Shown here piece by piece: positions 58,784 to 64,000 of a stretch of DNA of 64,000 bases. The DNA is from Aegilops tauschii subsp. strangulata. Taxonomy: Eukaryota > Streptophyta > Magnoliopsida > Poales > Poaceae. The notes under the pieces are model-generated. The model had not been told where the DNA came from, did no database searches, and saw only the letters and a program-made list of their open reading frames with translations. Made by a program: the position numbers and the translations under genes. The DNA lies in the NCBI RefSeq assembly GCF_002575655.3, contig NC_053039.3, positions 45,695,290 to 45,759,289 on the forward strand, read 5' to 3'. Numbering within the stretch: the first letter of the stretch is position 1; each line of letters begins with the position of its first letter.

Positions 58784-59039
58784 GTACCATGAGTATTGTT
58801 AGCTTACGGCCAAGATATCCTACAATGCACTTTAGTGCATTCAGGATTTCTAATAGCGAGGAATGCTTAATAGTGAAAGACTGGACCAAAACTGTGAAGG
58901 AGGAGTGCAGAGAAGTACTAGGGGGCAGCAATCAGAAGCGCAGCCCATGATTAGGAGACAGGTTCATCTGCATGCTCCAACTTGATGAAGGAGGAGTGCT
59001 ACACATGTTTTATGTTATTTTACCTGGGAGAGAGCAGCG

Positions 59040-59312
59040 GGAGTGATTAGCTAGCTAGAAATGAGTTTGAAGATGATGATGTGCTACACTATGACTATGA
59101 TGATTAAATAGCTAGTGTTGGTGGTAATGACTATGATGATTATTATTAGCCAGTGTTGGTGGTGATTAGATAGCTACCGCATCTAGTGTTGGTGGTGATT
59201 AGCTAGCTAGAATGAGTTTGAAGATGATGATGTGTACTGTTGGTGGTAATGACTATGATGATGATTAAATAGCTACTGTTGGTGGTAATGACTATGATGA
59301 AAATAGCTTGTG
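59040..59312. repeat. Minisatellite downstream of the CACTA B3-like gene
   Basis: The phrase GTGTTGGTGGTAATGACTATGATGAT and shorter variants with AGCTAGCTAG recur five to six times with ~40-60 bp spacing. Non-coding. Confidence 0.65.
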
Positions 59313-59314
59313 TT

Positions 59315-59448
59315 GGTGGATTAGATTCAAGTGGAGGCAACATGTGGTGCACATCGAAAATACTACTAGTCCAAACTAGATCAAGTTTGGATTAGTAGTA
59401 TACTTTTGACATGCACCACATGTTCCCTCCACTTAAACCTAATCCACC
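59315..59448. repeat. Long hairpin: 62-bp inverted repeat with 8-bp loop
   Basis: The left arm starts GGTGGATTAGATTCAAGTGG and ends TAGTCCAAAC. The right arm, read in reverse, starts GGTGGATTAGGTTTAAGTGG and ends TAATCCAAAC. The loop is TAGATCAA. About 85-90% of the arm positions pair, giving a foldback of pre-miRNA-like size inside the CACTA. It may be a nested MITE; no TSD was found. Confidence 0.8.
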
Positions 59449-59569
59449 TTCTTCATTTGACACACTGTTATGGACATATTGATATAACAGCCTCATAATT
59501 GGTATTGTACCAAAATTTGTATAACGACATATAAATACACTAAAAATTAAAAAAAATGAGAAAAAGAAT

Positions 59570-59770
59570 ACTAGTAGCGATGGAGAGGAAACACGCTACT
59601 ACTAGCTATATTAGCAGTAGCGCTGGTGTGAACAAACGATGGTGCTATATGTCTTACCAGCAGCGCGTGTAGCACGCGCTACTGCTAAGGAATAGCTGTA
59701 GCGCCTTATCAGTAGTGCGCCCTCCCGCGCTAGTGATAAGCAAAATACCCGCGCTACTGCTAGGGTTTTC
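59570..59770. repeat. CACTA right subterminal repeats
   Basis: Multiple GTAGCGC / GCGCTACTGCTA units in both orientations (for example AGCAGTAGCGC at ~59620, GCGCTACTGCTAAGG at ~59675), matching those at 48165-48600. Confidence 0.8.
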
Positions 59771-59783
59771 CCTAGTAGTGAGG

Positions 59784-60596
59784 AGCCCAATGATCAGGAT
59801 CCCCACACACATGACAAACACCTTTCTTCTTGTCATTCTTCTTCTTGAAATTCGTGTGCTGCACAGCCTTGTTCTTCCCATCAAACTTTGCTTTACCATC
59901 AAACTTGCCCTTGTTCTTGAACTTGTGGGGCTGGAAGTTCTTCTTCTGTACCAGATTGGCACTAGAGCCTCCCTCAATACCTCGAGCACGGCTGTCCTTT
60001 GCTCTCGCCTTTTCTTCCACATCAAGAGTACCAATGAGATCCGGAATGGAAAACTCCTGCCTCTTATGCTTCAGTGAGGTAGCAAAGTTCCTCCACATGG
60101 GAGGAAGCTTAGTGATGATACCTCCGGCAATAAACTTGTCCGGTAGGATACAATTAAAGTGCTCAAGTTCTCTAGCAAATGACTGTATCTCATGAGCTTA
60201 CTCAACCACGGAGCGCTCTTCAGTCATCCTGTAGTCATAGAATTGCTCCATGATGTACAGCTTAGTGCCAGCATCCGAGACCCCAAACTTGGCCTCGAGT
60301 GCATCCCACATATCTTTTCCATTATCAATTGACACATAAGCATCAACTATGTTCTCACCAAGAACACTCAAGAGAGCAGCCTTAAATAGGGTATCCATTT
60401 TCTGAAAAGCTTGTGCCTGTTGAGCATCTTGCTCTCCTTCAGGTTTGCCAAGAGTGGCATCATAGCCACTCATGGTTTGAAACCATAAGACTGCTCTCAC
60501 GCGCCACCTCTTATAGTGGATACCCTCAAACATAGGAGGTCTCATGGAAGCAGCAAAACCACTTGGGGTAAATTGCCTATCATAAGGTTTTTGGAT
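59784..60596 (-). pseudogene. Copia gag, nonsense codon and zinc knuckle split by CACTA
   Basis: The minus-strand frame from just inside the LTR reads QKPYDRQFTPSGFA and WDALEAKFGVSDAGTKLYI, then a TAA replaces a Gln-like codon at 60197-60195 (SVVE, stop, AHEIQSF). It continues with KLPPMWRNFATSLKHKR, a Lys-rich tail and the start of a zinc knuckle CHVCGDPDHWAP. The knuckle's last Cys lies across the CACTA, at the start of the left-hand part (SCPNRYDK before 48104). The spacing C-x2-C-x4-H-x4-C is exact when the two sides are compared. No leader or primer site separates it from the LTR. Confidence 0.85.
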
Positions 60597-61423
60597 TGTT
60601 GGAAATATGAGCAATTTACCATATGATTTTATTAACGGAAATACTAGATAAAGCATGACTAAAATAGCAGAGATAAAGCAAGTCATGCGATCTGACAGAG
60701 AGAAGGTAAATAACATCTACATATATGAACTAGAGCCGAACATATCTAGAATAGAGAGTAGAACAAGGAACTGCGACAGGGCCTCTAATAGGAAAAGCAA
60801 GAACACGTACGGGACAGCAGCAGCAACAGTAGCACTGGACTTGGGGTCGGTGTCCTCGGTAGCCATGTCGTCGAGGAGGTTGTCGACGTCGGGGAAGTAG
60901 TCGTCGGAGTCCGGGGCGTCCGTGACGAAGAAGTCAGTAGTCGCGCTGACCGCTCCCCAAAAACCTTATCACCCTTCTCCCGTACAGGACTCAAAAGGCG
61001 CGATTTCGGAGGCCTACTGTCCCGACCTGCGGTGCACGCCGCAAGCCGGGATGGGGAAGATCGTAGCAGCAGCGCAGTGCTCAGGAACCGGTGGCGAGAG
61101 GAAGAAGTAGTTCTGGTGCGTCTCTCTGAGAGGAGCGACCTCTCACTCCCACAACCCACGGCGCGGCGCGGCGCGGCGCGGCGGGGCGGGGCGGGCGGCG
61201 GAGGAGGAGCGCGCGTGGATGTCCCTCTTGTTCTCATGCTCATACAAGTGGGGAAAGAACCTCCCTTATAAAGAGGTTCAAATCCCTCTAAACTAGCAAT
61301 GTGGGACTAAACTTTAGTTCCACCTCTTGCCTTGCACGAATGGGCTGCGTGGGCCTCTAGGATTTATTTAGGAATTTCTGAAACTGCTATTGGGCTAGGC
61401 CCAAATAGACAAAAATTCCAGCA
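60597..61423 (-). repeat. 5' LTR of copia element (827 bp)
   Basis: Partner of 43356-44387, shorter by ~200 bp. A run of GGCGC repeats sits at 61162-61195. Confidence 0.88.
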
Positions 61424-61513
61424 TATCCAAGGCCTGCTTTTGTCCACCCACTTGAACCATAGCCATTGAAGACGGAGGGCTTTAGTGAATTAGTTCAGAT
61501 TGAGCACGCCTAG
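61424..61513 (+). repeat. Remainder of interrupted ~113-bp repeat copy and spacer
   Basis: TATCCAAGGCCTGCTTTTGT and CCACTTGAACCATAGC continue the array at 43061-43355; the rest (to 61513) is unclassified. Confidence 0.7.
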
Positions 61514-62559
61514 TGTTGAGTATATTGATTATTAGGAAGTATAGGATAGACTAGGATTCGGTCCTGCCTTGTCTTGTACTCCAAGTTGATCCTTATACTC
61601 CTATATATACGCCAATGAGGCTAAAGCAATACAACGAACATTACACCAATCCCTCTCTCCTTTCTAACATGGTATCAACCTAATCGATCCAACCCTAGCC
61701 GTCGCCCGCCGCTTCCGCCCCGCACGCCGCCCCAGGGGCGGTCGGCCTCCATGACCGCCACCGGGGGCCGCGCCGCCCGTACCTAGGGTTCGTCCGCCGG
61801 TCGTGTCGACCGGCTGCCCTAGAGATTCTTTTTCCCGATCTTTGATCCGGGTTTTTCTCTCTCTCTCTCGCCGGTCGATTTGATCGGCGTCTATTTTTTA
61901 TGTTTTCCGATCTATTTTTTATGTTTTCCGATCTATACTCGCCCTAGTAGTATACTTTTTTATGTTCGCTCGCCGTCGACTCTCACGCCCCTCTACTCCG
62001 ACACCGGCATCGACTACATCGGCCACTTCATCAACTGTGCGGCCGACGCGGCCAGCTCCGCCATCTCCGCACGTGATTCTCCGTCGATGCTCGTCGCCTT
62101 CATCGATCTGGAATCCTCCGTCAACCCCGTCTTCGACAAGCTCGGCTGCATCACCCTCGACCCGAGCGCTGGCTGCTGATCTATGCCATGTAGCCCCACA
62201 CACGCGTTGGATACAGCGGCCTAGGCCCTACGTGGGTGCTGCGTGGGTCTTCCCACGTCCCACAAAGAGGCATGCATCCGTGTTGTTGGCCGGTCATGCT
62301 AGTGCTTGGTCTCCTGGCCCACACTGGTGTGAGTCATCTTGCACAGCGCGTGTCCATGCTAGACCACTCATCGGCTCCTGTTACATCTGACGACAACGCA
62401 CGGCGAGCAGCTACTACAACCTCGCGGGCGTTTGGACTGATCATCCAAGCGAACGCGATTCACTCCATCTGCGCCGCGCAGTCGATCTGATCAATCGTTC
62501 CGCGCACGCCTCCATGGAATTTCCATAAAGATTGTCATCGGGCATGCGCACCTCTCCAC

Positions 62560-62927
62560 CGATCGAGCAATGGGCTGCCGCTGCGTCGCCCCGTCGGGCC
62601 GCAGTGCCGTTGCCCCGTGGTTCTTCTCCCGGCTGCACCGACCCGCGTCACCGCTGCGTCGCCCCTTCGGGTCGTAGTGCCGTGGCCCGCGGTCCCCCGC
62701 CGCCCCGAGGCCGTCCACTCCAGGCCGTCCCGTGGCTGCACCGACCGTCGCGCCGCCACTGCGTCGCCTCATCGAGCCATAGCGAGCGTGGCACGCGGTC
62801 CACGCCGCTGCCCCGAGACCATTCCCGCGGTTGCACCGATTCGAGTTTCCCTGCTGCGCCACCCCTACGGGCCGTAGCGCCGCGGCCCGCGGTCCCCGCC
62901 GCCGCCCCGAGGTCTTCCCGTCGTTGT
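62560..62927 (+). repeat. GC-rich ~110-bp imperfect tandem repeat
   Basis: Units with TGCGTCGCCCC(T/G)TCGGGCC, GTGGCCCGCGGTCC and CCCGAGGCCGT recur near 62580, 62660, 62757 and 62860, and again beyond the solo LTR near 63425. The overlapping frames on both strands (60-180 codons) are composition artefacts. Confidence 0.6.
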
Positions 62928-63398
62928 TGTCGGTGTCAAAACCGGCGGATCTCAGGTAGGGGGTCCCGAACTGTGCGTCTAAGGCTAATGGTAACAGGAG
63001 GCAGGGGACACGATGTTTACCCAGGTTCGGGCCCTCTCTATGGAGGTAATACCCTACTTCCTGCTTGATTGATCTTGATGAATATGAGTATTACAAGAGT
63101 TGATCTACCACGAGATCGTAATGGCTAAAACCCTAGAAGTCTAGCCTATGTGATTATGATCGCCTCTACGGACTGAACCCTCCGGTTTATATAGACACCG
63201 GAGGGGACTAGGGTTATACAAAGTCGGTTACAGAGAAAGGAATCTACATATCCGAATCACCAAGCTTGCCATCCACGCAAAGGAGAGTCCCATCCGGACA
63301 CGGGAATAAGTCTTCTATCTTGTATCTTCATAGCCCAACAGTCCGGCCCATGTTAATAGTCCGGCCGTCCGAGGACCCCTTAATCCAGGACTCCCTCA
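62928..63398 (+). mobile_element. Solo LTR, 471 bp
   Basis: Starts TGTCGGTGTCAAAACCGG, ends GGACTCCCTCA, and interrupts the GC-rich repeat that continues on both sides. Contains GGTTTATATAGACACCGG (TATA) near 63184. Flanking pentamers GTTGT (62923-62927) and GTCGC (63399-63403) differ by two C/T transitions, so an aged TSD is possible. No internal region or second LTR is present. The sequence type is common in Triticeae. Confidence 0.7.
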
Positions 63399-63800
63399 GT
63401 CGCCCCGACCTGCCCGCCGCCACTGTGTCGCCCCTTCGGGCCATAGCATCGCGGCCCACGGTCCACCGCCGTCCCCGCGCGTTGACTTCCTGTGGCATGC
63501 GCCGCGCCGCCTCCTTTGGCGCGAGAACGCCACCGTCCGGGCCGGTCTTCGTCATGCTGGCAGGCTTCTTCGCCTACTTCGAGCCCCGCCGGCGCGCTCC
63601 TAACCTAGCCACCGCCGCCGTCAGGCCGCCGCCGCCGCTCTACTTTGGCCGCTGCCGCCGTTACCCCCATAGCCGCAGCCGCCCGTCCACCTTCTTCGTC
63701 TTCGTCGAGCACCAGCCTGTCGCTAGCGTCACCGTCATCTACCCCAACCACTTCGTATACTCCGACAACCGCGGGCGACATCGGCCCTGCGCCGATTGCC

Positions 63801-64000
63801 TGATAACCCGCAAGTATACGGGATCAATTGTAGCCTCTTTCGATAAGTAAGAGCGTCAAACCCAACGAGGAGCTAAAGGTAGAACAAATACTCTCTCAAG
63901 TCCTATCTGCCACTGATACGACTCTATGCACGCTTAGTGTTCGCTTTACCTAGAACAAGTATGAAACTAGAAATACTTTGTAGGTGTTGTTGGATAAGTT
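63801..64000 (+). mobile_element. Start of another repeat, probably an LTR, cut by window end
   Basis: An abrupt change from GC-rich sequence to TGATAACCCGCAAGTATACG at 63801. I recognise this as a common Triticeae repeat beginning TGATAACCCxCAAGTATA, which I believe to be an LTR start. It runs off the window, so nothing more can be said. Confidence 0.5.

Larger units (their letters stand above)
50148..58950 (+). pseudogene. CACTA-borne B3-like gene, stop at codon 14 and interrupted by LTR element
   Basis: Exons 50148-50279, 50374-50662, 50738-50961 and 51062-51109 continue in frame at 58789-58950 on the far side of the LTR element (TGA stop, ~284 codons). Splice phases agree throughout. B3-like signatures are IPCHARVFVLD, YLKTEHGCIFHAKLYN and a W..LCKTY..KPDMVITFDI close, then a second region with YFRSSKHVQRLVDM, YGHIYLGK, GLPMNVVPHGI and, after the insertion, MHFSAFRISN and ECLIVKDWTK. 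A TGA at codon 14 (50187-50189, between Tyr and Glu) breaks the N-terminus. The LTR element inserted after GGT ACC of the last exon; its TSD GTACC is part of that reading frame. Gene function is unknown; it may have served the transposon or be captured. Confidence 0.7.
48107..59780. mobile_element. Non-autonomous CACTA transposon carrying plant gene sequences
   Basis: Terminal inverted repeats CACTACTAGGGAAA at both ends, 3-bp TSD AGG at 48104-48106 and 59781-59783. Subterminal GTAGCAGTAGCGC-type repeats fill 48120-48600 and 59570-59770. Without the nested LTR element it is ~4.0 kb. No transposase (TNP2) motif was seen. It carries two plant-like coding regions (48637-49693 and 50148-58950) and inserted exactly within the gag zinc knuckle of the copia host element. 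Confidence 0.92.
43356..61423 (-). mobile_element. Copia retrotransposon (minus strand) containing nested CACTA
   Basis: LTRs at 43356-44387 and 60597-61423 begin TGTTGGAAATATGAGC and end AATTCCAGCA, with TSD TATCC at 43351-43355 and 61424-61428. Coding order on the minus strand is gag (60596-59784), then protease, integrase, reverse transcriptase and RNase H (48103-44946), the copia order. A polypurine tract GGTGGGGGAT abuts the downstream LTR (44388-44397, read in reverse). No tRNA primer site follows the upstream LTR, where gag-like sequence starts at once. Without the CACTA the element is ~6.39 kb. The family name is unknown to me. Confidence 0.9.
61514..63800 (+). mobile_element. Copia-type element with short LTR, 5' part
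   Basis: A 156-bp LTR (61514-61669) starts TGTTGAGTATATTG and ends TTTCTAACA. It has a TATATATACGCC TATA region at ~61603 and is followed at once by the initiator-tRNA primer site TGGTATCAACCTAATCGATC (61670). The downstream leader is GC-rich with CCGCCG runs and a tandem TATTTTTTATGTTTTCCGATC pair (~61892 and ~61912). Coding-like stretches such as FINCAADAASSAISARDSPS (~62030-62090) and a later Pro/Arg-rich region are too broken to assign. The 3' LTR is outside the window or missing. A solo LTR splits it at 62928. Confidence 0.65.

Noticed and set aside
62491..63068. 178-codon plus and 123-codon minus frames
   Set aside because: Cross the solo-LTR border and the GC-rich tandem repeat, so they cannot be one gene.

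Overview
The window is intergenic and accessory chromatin from a large grass genome, most likely wheat or a close Triticeae relative (Triticum/Aegilops). The evidence is a BARE1/WIS/Angela-type copia element whose LTRs begin TGTTGGAAATATGCCC, a CACTA transposon with CACTACTAGGG ends, Stowaway- and Harbinger-type ends, nested LTR retrotransposons, and spliced GT-AG genes. No bacterial, organellar or viral replicon features were seen. All calls were made by eye, so family names are from memory.

Layout. 1-3850 is a tandem array of a 296-325 bp unit with higher-order structure. 3935-13945 is a small gene island: a Ulp1-like (C48) protease with an AT-hook (+), a DEDDy 3'-5' exonuclease with a premature stop (-), a B3-type gene (+) head-to-head with it, and a zf-XS zinc-finger gene (+). 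13946-19595 holds a 44-bp palindromic minisatellite, a frameshifted gene-like locus (-), a 5'-truncated LINE and a SINE-like copy. 19596-25573 is a three-level DNA-transposon nest: a 322-bp Stowaway-type element holds a MULE (9-bp TSD TTTAAACAG), which holds a second MULE (9-bp TSD TAGTTTCTA) filled with a GC-rich tandem array. 25574-29287 holds a diverged 5-copy array, a second SINE-like copy and a Harbinger-type element with a broken cargo gene (TSD TGA).

29288-41861 is a long LTR-like segment split by a complete 8.67-kb Angela-type element (TSD TGTCG). 42137-43355 is a LINE fragment plus a short tandem repeat. That repeat is cut by an 18-kb nest ending at 61423. The outermost layer is a copia element on the minus strand (TSD TATCC). 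Inside its gag zinc knuckle sits a 4.0-kb CACTA carrying plant genes (TSD AGG). Inside a B3-like gene of that CACTA sits a 7.7-kb non-autonomous LTR element with no recognisable pol (TSD GTACC). 61514-64000 is a short-LTR copia interrupted by a 471-bp solo LTR, and then the start of another repeat.

The island genes (SUMO/ubiquitin-like protease, exonuclease, B3, zf-XS) would all plausibly be nuclear proteins, but nothing shows that they form one pathway. The strongest observations are the exact target-site duplications, which fix the order of insertion. Others are the B3-like reading frame that continues across the retrotransposon, the Angela element with near-identical LTRs but a wrecked coding region, the higher-order and palindromic satellites, and the single disabling changes in otherwise readable genes.
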